Below are positions 1 through 6,360 of a DNA stretch of 12,214 bases, one piece after another. The translations under genes and the position numbers were made by a program. The notes under the pieces are model-generated. The model did no database searches. It was not told the origin of the DNA and saw only the letters and a list, made by a program, of their open reading frames with translations. Location of the stretch: NCBI GenBank assembly GCA_024643585.1, contig JAHEMP010000044.1, positions 1-12,214 on the forward strand, read 5' to 3'. How positions within the stretch are numbered: the first letter of the stretch is position 1; the number at the start of each line of letters is the position of its first letter. The stretch comes from Crocinitomicaceae bacterium (GTDB lineage Bacteria > Bacteroidota > Bacteroidia > Flavobacteriales_D > Crocinitomicaceae).

Positions 1-31
1 TTTCAAATTCAAATTTCGTTTATCCCGAAGC

Positions 32-892
32 TTACAAATTTGATTCGCCAGATTTTGACGGATTGATAATGTGGATATCCCTCTGTGGAAATGGAATTGA
101 GATTCCCTCTTTTTTCAATCGAGCATGAATTTGACGTCGTAAATCAGATTTTAGATTTTCGACAGTAAAAGGATCTTTGGTCCAAAAAATGAGTTGAAAA
201 TCTAACGAGGATTCACCAAAGTTTATAAATCGAACAAAAGATTGAGGGTTTCTTTCAATTTTTTCATTTGAATCCATCACCTCTTGTAAACATGAGATTA
301 CAAACTCAACATCCGAATGATATGCGACACCAATCTCCACCAAAAACCTTACACTATCAGCGTTGTGACTCCAATTGATCACTTTTTCAGAAACAAATTT
401 GCTATTGGGAATAATGACAACAACATTGTCTCTTGTAACAATTTCAGAACTTCTTAAGTTAATTTCAGCCACTCGTCCAATTACGCCATCGTCATCTTGC
501 ACAACATCACCAATTTTTATCGTTCCTTCAAAAAGTAAAAACACACCGGAAATTAAATCTGCAAATATTTGTTGCAAACCAAATCCTATACCGACCAATA
601 ATGCCGCCGAAGCGCCCAAAAGTATCGAAACGCTGAAGCCAAGTGCCTCTATCAACATCAAAAAGGAAATCACCCAGACAAAATACTTGAAAATTAAAAA
701 AATAGAGTGTCTCCGTTTTTTGTCAACTTGGTTCAAAAATAATCTTGGTCTTTCAATCAATCTTTTGGCAAACCACAGTACAACAATTGTTATAAATATG
801 ACAAGAAAAGCGAGAAGAAGATTCCAGACTTCCAAAGAATATTTGGAGCCAATTGTCAACAATTTGTAATTAAAAAATTCATTCCATTCCAT
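32..892 (-). CDS. MscS family small-conductance mechanosensitive ion channel, 286 aa
   Basis: Inner-membrane channel of the MscS family, expected to open under membrane tension and release solutes during osmotic downshock. Seen: three hydrophobic helices at about residues 22-42, 64-84 and 87-121. The third is Gly/Ala-rich, with a GASAALLVGIGFGLQQ stretch followed by FADLISGVFLLFEG, which matches the TM3 pore helix of the family. A soluble beta-domain starts with IKIGDVV and contains VIIPNSKFVSEKVINWS, followed by the usual C-terminal alpha/beta domain. The length is close to that of E. coli MscS. Start choice: the frame is open to a TTG at 925, but ATG at 892 is preferred because that TTG sits where a -33 promoter element is expected. 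The gene is divergent from efp and no terminator is visible before the window edge. Whether it is a true tension-gated channel or a related MscS-like protein cannot be told from sequence. Confidence 0.9.
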   Translation of the reverse strand: MEWNEFFNYKLLTIGSKYSLEVWNLLLAFLVIFITIVVLWFAKRLIERPRLFLNQVDKKRRHSIFLIFKYFVWVISFLMLIEALGFSVSILLGASAALLVGIGFGLQQIFADLISGVFLLFEGTIKIGDVVQDDDGVIGRVAEINLRSSEIVTRDNVVVIIPNSKFVSEKVINWSHNADSVRFLVEIGVAYHSDVEFVISCLQEVMDSNEKIERNPQSFVRFINFGESSLDFQLIFWTKDPFTVENLKSDLRRQIHARLKKEGISIPFPQRDIHIINPSKSGESNL

Positions 893-896
893 GATA

Positions 897-925
897 CAAA
901 ATAACACATTTAGATTTGATTTCAA
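897..925 (-). promoter_or_regulatory. Candidate promoter of the mscS-like gene, possibly leaderless
   Basis: On the minus strand, TTG (925-923) is followed by 18 nt and then TTATTTTG (904-897), one mismatch from the Bacteroidetes -7 box TAnnTTTG. Only 4 nt separate the box from ATG 892. If the box works at its usual distance, transcription would begin at or next to the A of the start codon. Motif match only. Confidence 0.45.
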
Positions 926-945
926 TGAAATTCCCAGAGGAAACC

Positions 946-973
946 TTGAATTCAGATTAATTCTCTAAATTTG
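946..973 (+). promoter_or_regulatory. Promoter of efp (TTG-N17-TAAATTTG)
   Basis: TTG at 946-948 and a perfect TAnnTTTG box, TAAATTTG, at 966-973 with a 17-nt spacer fit the Bacteroidetes -33/-7 promoter. The predicted transcript starts near 978 and gives a leader of about 17 nt. The box covers the TTG at 971 that would begin the longest open frame, which supports ATG 995 as the real start. It lies back to back with the candidate mscS promoter, the two -33 elements being about 20 bp apart. Confidence 0.7.
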
Positions 974-994
974 CCATCGAAAAACAGAAACATC

Positions 995-1561
995 ATGGCA
1001 ACAACTGCAGATATTAAAAATGGCTTGTGCATCAAGTTCAATGACAAACTTTGTCAAATTATTGAATTCCAACACGTAAAACCGGGTAAAGGTCCTGCTT
1101 TTGTTCGTACGAAAATGAGACAAATAGAAACAGGCAAGGTATTGGATAACACTTTTTCTGCTGGTCACAAAATAGAAATCGTTCGAATTGAAAATCGTGA
1201 ATACCAATATTTATTTGAAGAAGCGGAATTTTTCGTTTTCATGAACAATGAAACATTTGAACAAGTGAGCATACCTAAAACGATGGTAGAAAAGCCTGAA
1301 TTTTTGATTGAGGGAATGACATGTAATATCCTTTTTCATGCCGAAGAAGAAATGCCTTTGGTCGTTGAACTTCCAATGCACATTGTATCAGAAGTAACTT
1401 ATACTGAACCCGGAATTAAAGGTGACACAGCAACAAATACTATGAAACCAGCAACCATTGCAACAGGTGCTGAAGTTCGTGTCCCTCTTTTTATTGACAA
1501 CGGTGAAATCATTAAAGTTGACACTAGAACCGGCGTATACGTTGAGCGCGTAAAAAGCTAG
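995..1561 (+). CDS. efp: Translation elongation factor P
   Basis: EF-P binds the ribosome between the P and E sites and relieves stalling at polyproline stretches. The product is 188 residues, the usual family length, with three beta-domains: a KOW-like N-terminal domain (about 1-62), an OB domain (about 65-126) and a C-terminal OB domain (about 127-188). The tip loop reads KPGKGPAF, with Lys32 at the place of E. coli Lys34, the residue modified by EpmA/EpmB there. No modification gene is present in this window, so how or whether Lys32 is modified is open. The C-terminal part has GDTATNTMKPATIATGAEVRVPLFI and TGVYVERV, typical of EF-P. ATG 995 is chosen over an in-frame TTG at 971, because MATTADIKNG is the normal beginning in this phylum and the TTG lies inside the promoter box. 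It is a single-gene unit closed by its own terminator. Confidence 0.97.
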   Translation: MATTADIKNGLCIKFNDKLCQIIEFQHVKPGKGPAFVRTKMRQIETGKVLDNTFSAGHKIEIVRIENREYQYLFEEAEFFVFMNNETFEQVSIPKTMVEKPEFLIEGMTCNILFHAEEEMPLVVELPMHIVSEVTYTEPGIKGDTATNTMKPATIATGAEVRVPLFIDNGEIIKVDTRTGVYVERVKS

Positions 1562-1580
1562 TTAAAAACATACTTTCTTT

Positions 1581-1616
1581 AAAAGTCCAATTTCTTATAC
1601 GAAATTGGACTTTTTT
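1581..1616 (+). terminator. Intrinsic terminator of efp
   Basis: A perfect 14-bp stem (1581-1594 with 1601-1614) encloses a 6-nt loop. The stem ends in an A-run on the left and a T-run on the right, giving a U-tract in the efp transcript. It begins 20 nt after the efp stop codon. Confidence 0.9.
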
Positions 1617-1651
1617 ATTATTTCTTTTTGGTGAAGTAAAACTTTATATCC

Positions 1652-1670
1652 TATTCATACGTCATGAATA
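1652..1670. promoter_or_regulatory. Small inverted repeat upstream of the surface-protein gene
   Basis: TATTCAT (1652-1658) and ATGAATA (1664-1670) form a perfect 7-bp inverted repeat with a 5-nt centre. The hexamer ATACGT occurs at 1657-1662 and again at 1668-1673. It lies 24 bp upstream of the putative -7 box of the following gene, where an operator could sit. Short AT-rich palindromes are common by chance, so this is only a candidate site. Confidence 0.25.
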
Positions 1671-1694
1671 CGTATTTCGATTTGTTACTTTTAT

Positions 1695-1702
1695 TACATT
1701 TG
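1695..1702 (+). promoter_or_regulatory. -7 box TACATTTG of the surface-protein gene
   Basis: This is an exact TAnnTTTG match, 27 nt before ATG 1730. No TTG lies at the expected 17-23 nt upstream; the nearest TTTG (1681-1684) is only 10 nt away. The promoter may therefore be weak or need an activator. Confidence 0.5.
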
Positions 1703-1729
1703 AATTGAAAATTTAACACGTCTTAAATT

Positions 1730-4700
1730 ATGAAATTTTTACTTGCTTTCATTTCGTTTTGTTTGGTTGGGTTGGTGCAGGCCCAGTCTCCTGGAAATAT
1801 TGGCGCCACGAATTTAACGGCATGGTTTAAGCCAGATGCATTGCCCATTGGAAATGTTAGTTCTTGGACAACAACGCTTTCATCCATAGGCGGTGTCACC
1901 GTAACCGATGCCGTTGCGCCCTATCCTCAAGCTACGAATACACCAGCAGGTAATGTGTCCAATTATAACACCACCTTATTTTTCAATGCCAATTCGACAG
2001 CAAACCTACAAAGTTTGCAAAATACTGCAGCTTTAAATTTACTACAGAACAACTCCGTTGGTGCTCAAGGGACATTTTTTTGTGCGTATTACTTTCCGAC
2101 TGGTGGTGCCTCAAATAACCATATGTTATTGTACAATAATTCTCCGCACGCCATTCAATTTAGAAATCTTGGTGTGACAGGCAGATTAGCCATAGGCCTT
2201 TCAGCCTCAAATAGTGCAAATGCATGTCGAAATTGGACAGAAAGTCATCTTCCGACCATATTATCATACAAAGGCAATAGATCGTCAACGACGAGTATGT
2301 CCGCTTTTGAAAATGATTTGTTATTTACCACATCAACCGCCTCTCAATCTTCTGGACCAACTGGTTTGTATTTTGGGAATTTCCCAGGAAATGCAACAGC
2401 TCCATACAATGGTTACATTCATGAATATATCTTTTACAATACCGATTTAAGCAATGCTGATATTCGTAAAATTAATACCTATTTGGGTATAAAATATGGT
2501 GCAACTTTAGACAATACAGGAGGCGGAACACAAGGTGATTATGTCGCAACTGATGGAACCATAATTTGGGATGCAAGTGTAAATCCAACCTATCACAATG
2601 ACGTCATAGGGATTGGTCGTGACGACAATCAAGCTTTGTTGCAAAAACAATCGCACTCCTTTTCTGATGACTACAGACTCTATTTGTCCAATCTAGCTGC
2701 GAATAATGTGTCTAATACGGGCACTTTCAATAATGATTTGTCTTACATTACTATGGGTCACATTTTAGAGGGTTGCGGAAATGCACTGTCTAATTCGGAA
2801 ACACCAGCGAGTGTGACATCCAGAGTGGCTGAGGAATGGAAAGTTCAAAATACAAACTTTACTCAGTCCTTTAATTGGGACATAAAAATCGATACGTGCA
2901 ATTCAGCTGGTTCTTCAGTTGGAATTGTAAACCTGGCTAGTCTAAGATTATTAGTTGATACAGATGGGAATTTCACCAATGCAACTGTATACGGCACGGC
3001 ATCAGGATTATCCTTTTCATACAACAACGGATATGTTACGGTAAACGGAATTTCAAACCTCCATTTACCCGAGGATTCCACAAGATATTTTACCTTGGGG
3101 TACAATACAACTACAGTAGCCTTTACCGGTACATCTTCTATTTGTGCAGGCGAAACAGTAGCTATTACAGTAAACATTGAAAACGCAAGTGGTCCAATCA
3201 ATGTAACTTATAATGACGGTACGAATAACGTAACATTAACCAATATTTCCAATGGATACGTTTTTAATGTTTCACCTCTTGTTACTACGAGCTATACTAT
3301 ACAAGGATACAAGAGCTTTTTAAATTGTTGCGGAGGAGGTGGATCTGGAGTATTCACGATTAATGTTTCACCTTATCCAACCGTTTCGGCAAATGCAAGT
3401 ATAAATCCTATTTGTGCTGGCCAATCAACTGTTTTATCTGGTTCGGGAGCCACTTCCTATGTATGGAGTGGTGGAATTGCAAACGGTAGTAGTCAAAGTC
3501 CTGCTGCGACGACAACCTACACCGTTATTGGTCAAAACGCCGCTGGCTGTGCAGACACCGCTAGTGTCACAGTAACCGTCAATGCCAATCCAATAGTAAC
3601 TGCGAGTGCAACTGCAACTTCTATTTGTCAAGGAGAACAAATTACACTTTCTGGAGGTGGAGCTTCAACTTACATCTGGACAAATGGGGTAATCAACGGT
3701 GTGCCTTTTACACCTCCTGGAACAACAGTTTATTCGGTCAATGGGACAAATGCAAACAACTGCTCGAGTACGGCTTCTATTACCATTACTGTGAACTTTC
3801 CTCCCGTAATTTTGGCAGTTGCTTCCGATAGTAGTATCTGTGCTGGAGAGTCTTTGACTTTATACGGTACAGGAGGTGTTAGTTACGCATGGACTGGAGG
3901 AATTACAAATAATACCCCTTTTATACCCATATCATCAGGAACATATACAGTAACTGGAACCAATAGTAACGGCTGCTCCAATACAGACGATGTTTCTATT
4001 GTTGTTAATCCTCTGCCTTCTGTAACAGCGACAGCATCCCCTTCTACAATATGTCAAGGTGACTCCAGTCAACTATTGGCGACAGGTGCTAATTTATATG
4101 TTTGGAGTTCAGGGACAACGAATGGAGATTCTGTCAGTCCCTTAAGTGCTACAAGTTATTTCGTTATTGGCTCCACTTTGGCGGGTTGTTTAGACACTGC
4201 AACGGTGAATATTAATGTTAATCAAAACCCTCCCGTCATTGCAAATGCAAACCCGTCGATTGTGTGCCAAGGAAACGAAACCTCCTTATTTGGTTCAGGG
4301 GCAATTACTTATGTTTGGTCGAATGGAATTTTAAACAATGTTCCCTTCACTCCTGCCGTAACAACAACGTATACCGTCGTGGGCACGGATGCAAACAATT
4401 GCTCTAGCACAGACGACATTACTATTACAGTTATTCCCTCGGTATTCTTTACGATAGGACCTGATACAACGACTTGTCCGCAATCTCCAGCGATATTGAG
4501 TGGCAATGGAGTTTTCTCAAGTTATCTATGGAGTACTGGAGAGACCACTCCGACTATCAGCGTTGGAACTGTCGGTCCAGTTTCTTTGACCGTTATCGAC
4601 AATAATGGATGTGAATACAGCGATAATTTAGTTCTATTTTTAGCTGACGACTGCTTCCCAACTTATAACGTTCCCAATGTGTTCACCCCGAATGGCGATA

Positions 4701-4936
4701 ACAACAATGATTACTTCTTCATAGACGCAACAAATATTGCATCACAGACGATAACCATTGTAAATCGTTGGAATAATGTCATGTTCTCAAAAACTGGTCC
4801 TCAACCGGCATGGGATGGGAAATCGCCTGAAGGAACTGTGGCAGAGGATGGCGTTTATTTTGTTACTTATTCCTTAAAAGCCGAAAATGGTCAAACGATA
4901 ACAGGCACTGGTTTTGTTCATTTGATTGGTCAATAA
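1730..4936 (+). CDS. Large T9SS-secreted Ig-repeat surface protein with type B sorting domain, 1068 aa
   Basis: Probably an exported surface protein or adhesin; the ligand is unknown. Seen in order: a signal peptide (residues 1-18, lysine then a hydrophobic core, likely cleavage after VQA); a lectin/LamG-like region (about 24-254, beginning NLTAWFKPDA); a Bacteroidetes surface-protein region with IRKINTYLGIKYG (about 242-254) and DVIGIGRDD (about 291-299), resembling what I recall as the DUF8202 family; a first Ig/PKD-like module (about 462-549, SSICAGE around Cys472); six tandem Ig-like modules (550-975), each with a VW/AW/LW or IW core and a Cys pair; and a C-terminal domain (976-1068) with VPNVFTPNGDNNNDYFFI and PAWDGKSPEG, the signature of the gliding-motility-associated T9SS type B signal (CHU_C/TIGR04131). 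The family is known to be carried across the outer membrane by T9SS. No catalytic motif was recognised. It is a stand-alone gene between two terminators. Export and architecture are confident; an adhesive role is inference. Confidence 0.93.
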   Translation: MKFLLAFISFCLVGLVQAQSPGNIGATNLTAWFKPDALPIGNVSSWTTTLSSIGGVTVTDAVAPYPQATNTPAGNVSNYNTTLFFNANSTANLQSLQNTAALNLLQNNSVGAQGTFFCAYYFPTGGASNNHMLLYNNSPHAIQFRNLGVTGRLAIGLSASNSANACRNWTESHLPTILSYKGNRSSTTSMSAFENDLLFTTSTASQSSGPTGLYFGNFPGNATAPYNGYIHEYIFYNTDLSNADIRKINTYLGIKYGATLDNTGGGTQGDYVATDGTIIWDASVNPTYHNDVIGIGRDDNQALLQKQSHSFSDDYRLYLSNLAANNVSNTGTFNNDLSYITMGHILEGCGNALSNSETPASVTSRVAEEWKVQNTNFTQSFNWDIKIDTCNSAGSSVGIVNLASLRLLVDTDGNFTNATVYGTASGLSFSYNNGYVTVNGISNLHLPEDSTRYFTLGYNTTTVAFTGTSSICAGETVAITVNIENASGPINVTYNDGTNNVTLTNISNGYVFNVSPLVTTSYTIQGYKSFLNCCGGGGSGVFTINVSPYPTVSANASINPICAGQSTVLSGSGATSYVWSGGIANGSSQSPAATTTYTVIGQNAAGCADTASVTVTVNANPIVTASATATSICQGEQITLSGGGASTYIWTNGVINGVPFTPPGTTVYSVNGTNANNCSSTASITITVNFPPVILAVASDSSICAGESLTLYGTGGVSYAWTGGITNNTPFIPISSGTYTVTGTNSNGCSNTDDVSIVVNPLPSVTATASPSTICQGDSSQLLATGANLYVWSSGTTNGDSVSPLSATSYFVIGSTLAGCLDTATVNINVNQNPPVIANANPSIVCQGNETSLFGSGAITYVWSNGILNNVPFTPAVTTTYTVVGTDANNCSSTDDITITVIPSVFFTIGPDTTTCPQSPAILSGNGVFSSYLWSTGETTPTISVGTVGPVSLTVIDNNGCEYSDNLVLFLADDCFPTYNVPNVFTPNGDNNNDYFFIDATNIASQTITIVNRWNNVMFSKTGPQPAWDGKSPEGTVAEDGVYFVTYSLKAENGQTITGTGFVHLIGQ
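3377..4654 (+). repeat. Six tandem ~71-residue Ig/PKD-like modules inside the surface protein
   Basis: Module boundaries by residue: 550-621, 622-692, 693-763, 764-834, 835-904 and 905-975. The common pattern is a Cys near position 13 (ICxGx or VCQG), a Gly-rich strand, a Trp near position 30 (YVW, YIW, YAW or YLW), a TTYTVxG strand and a second Cys near position 58 (GC or NC), ending in a TVTVN strand. The two Cys could form a disulfide after export (inference). Modules 2 and 5 are the most alike, sharing VPFTP and ANNCSST. Module 6 is the most divergent and abuts the sorting domain. The DNA of the copies has drifted, so these are protein repeats and not recent DNA duplications. Confidence 0.9.
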
Positions 4937-4951
4937 AAATAGTATTCAAAA

Positions 4952-4986
4952 TAACAAAGCCAGCGATAATTTCGCTGGCTTTGTTA
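4952..4986. terminator. Bidirectional intrinsic terminator between convergent genes
   Basis: A perfect 14-bp stem (4952-4965 with 4973-4986) can be extended by one inner A-T pair to leave a 5-nt loop. The GC-rich core GCCAGCG pairs with CGCTGGC. The stem flanks supply T-runs on the plus strand (CTTTGTTAATAAGGTTTTT), and on the minus strand a T-rich stretch follows. It lies between the stop codons of the surface-protein gene (4936) and rimO (5002), so it can end both transcripts. Confidence 0.9.
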
Positions 4987-5001
4987 ATAAGGTTTTTAAA
5001 C

Positions 5002-6315
5002 TTACTCCGCAACTTCTCCGTACAAATCGAAATGATCTGCAGATGTTATTTGGACGTTTGCATAATCTCCGATTCTTACGTAAGTATTCTCTTTTTTCAC
5101 TAAAACCTCGTTGTCCACTTCTGGTGAATCAAACTCCGTTCGACCAATGAAATAATCACCTTCAGCCCTATCGAAAAGGACTTTGAATGTTTTACCGACC
5201 TTTTCTTGGTTCAATGAATACGAAATGTCAGATTGAAGTGCCATTATTTTATCTGCCCTTTGTTTCTTTACTTTTTCAGGAACATCATCCTCGAAATTGT
5301 ACGCATGTGTATTTTCTTCATGTGAATAGGTGAAAATTCCTAATCGTTCGAATCGCATTTTTTCAACGAATTCATACATTTCTTGGAAATCTTCTTCTGT
5401 TTCACCAGGATAACCGGCAATTAATGTTGTTCGTACGGCAATCCCAGGAACTTTTGCGCGAATTTCATTAACCAATTCTTCGGTTTTTTCTCTTGTAATG
5501 CCTCGGCGCATCGCTTTCAGCATGCTCGTTGACCCGTGTTGTAAAGGCATATCCAAATAATTGCAAATATTCGGTTTGCGATTCATAACCTCCAATACAT
5601 CCATCGGAAATCCAGCTGGAAAAGCATAATGCAATCTGATCCATTCTATTCCCTCGACATCAGAAAGCTGTTCGAGCAAATCGGCCAAGGCTCTTTTCTT
5701 GTATATATCTAATCCATAATAGGTCAAATCCTGAGCAATTAACATAAGCTCTTTCACCCCTTTTGCGGCAAGACTTTTTGCTTGTGTTACCAAATCCTCT
5801 ATTGGCGTAGAAACGTGTTTTCCTCGCATTAAAGGTATGGCGCAAAAGGAACAAGGCCTGTCGCAACCTTCTGCAATTTTGAAATAAGCGAAGTGATTTG
5901 GAGTAGTCAATAAACGTTCACCTACTAACTCGTGTTTGTAATCTGCTTTTAATGTTTTCAGTAATCTTGGCAAATCTCTAGTCCCAAAGTAGGCGTCCAC
6001 TTCTGGAATTTCTTTTTCCAAATCATCTTTATAACGCTCTGACAAACAACCTGTAACATACACTTTATGTACTAAGCCTGCCGCTTTTGCCTCGGCATAT
6101 TGAACTATGGTATTTATGGATTCCTCTTTCGCATTGTCGATAAATCCGCAAGTGTTGATAATGACAATCTCGGAATCATCACTAGTAGATTCGTGCTCAA
6201 CATCGAAATTATTCGCTTTCAATTGAGCCATCATGACTTCTGAGTCAAAAATATTTTTGGAACATCCTAATGTTACGACATTCACCTTGTTTTTCTTAAG
6301 CGTTCTTGCTTTCAT
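5002..6315 (-). CDS. rimO: Ribosomal protein S12 methylthiotransferase RimO, 437 aa
   Basis: A radical-SAM enzyme that adds a methylthio group to the conserved aspartate of ribosomal protein S12, using two iron-sulfur clusters. The N-terminal methylthiotransferase domain has Cys18 (TLGCSKN), Cys56 (INTCGF) and Cys90 (VTGCLSERY) for the auxiliary cluster. The radical-SAM domain has C151-x3-C155-x2-C158 (EGCDRPCSFC). A C-terminal TRAM domain (about 369-437) binds the substrate. The AQDLTYYGLDIYKKRALADLL stretch is shortened here to its key part, AQDLTYYG, which separates RimO from the tRNA-modifying MiaB/MtaB relatives. All six Cys ligands are present, so it should be active. It follows the rel/spoT gene by 45 nt on the same strand without a visible terminator, so it is probably co-transcribed, but it also has its own -7 box. 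Start ATG 6315 fits homologues that begin a few residues before KKNKVNVVTLG. Confidence 0.96.
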   Translation of the reverse strand: MKARTLKKNKVNVVTLGCSKNIFDSEVMMAQLKANNFDVEHESTSDDSEIVIINTCGFIDNAKEESINTIVQYAEAKAAGLVHKVYVTGCLSERYKDDLEKEIPEVDAYFGTRDLPRLLKTLKADYKHELVGERLLTTPNHFAYFKIAEGCDRPCSFCAIPLMRGKHVSTPIEDLVTQAKSLAAKGVKELMLIAQDLTYYGLDIYKKRALADLLEQLSDVEGIEWIRLHYAFPAGFPMDVLEVMNRKPNICNYLDMPLQHGSTSMLKAMRRGITREKTEELVNEIRAKVPGIAVRTTLIAGYPGETEEDFQEMYEFVEKMRFERLGIFTYSHEENTHAYNFEDDVPEKVKKQRADKIMALQSDISYSLNQEKVGKTFKVLFDRAEGDYFIGRTEFDSPEVDNEVLVKKENTYVRIGDYANVQITSADHFDLYGEVAE

Positions 6316-6319
6316 GCCG

Positions 6320-6327
6320 CAAAGATA
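6320..6327 (-). promoter_or_regulatory. -7 box TATCTTTG directly before rimO, possibly leaderless
   Basis: This is an exact TAnnTTTG match on the minus strand. Its last G is 4 nt before ATG 6315, so a transcript from it would start at about the start codon. No TTG lies at the -33 distance. It may give rimO an internal promoter within a rel-rimO operon. Confidence 0.5.
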
Positions 6328-6360
6328 CGGAAATTGAATTGAGATTCTTTACTGTAAGAA

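Noticed and set aside
375..869. Plus-strand open frame of 164 codons opposite the mscS-like gene
   Set aside because: It is fully antisense to a clearly recognisable MscS protein, has low-complexity Ser/Thr/Ile/Lys composition and no family resemblance.
971..994. In-frame TTG start giving EF-P eight extra residues
   Set aside because: The TTG is part of the TAAATTTG promoter box, and family members begin at MATTADI, so ATG 995 is used.
3434..3640. Antisense frame with Cys/Ser/Thr-rich product inside the repeat protein
   Set aside because: It is a by-product of the repetitive codons of the Ig-like modules on the other strand.
4926..5150. Plus-strand open frame after the surface-protein gene
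   Set aside because: It overlaps that gene's end, runs through the terminator hairpin and lies antisense to the TRAM domain of rimO.
5002..6315. MiaB or MtaB tRNA methylthiotransferase instead of RimO
   Set aside because: The AQDLTYYG segment and overall pattern are those of RimO; MiaB/MtaB differ in this region.
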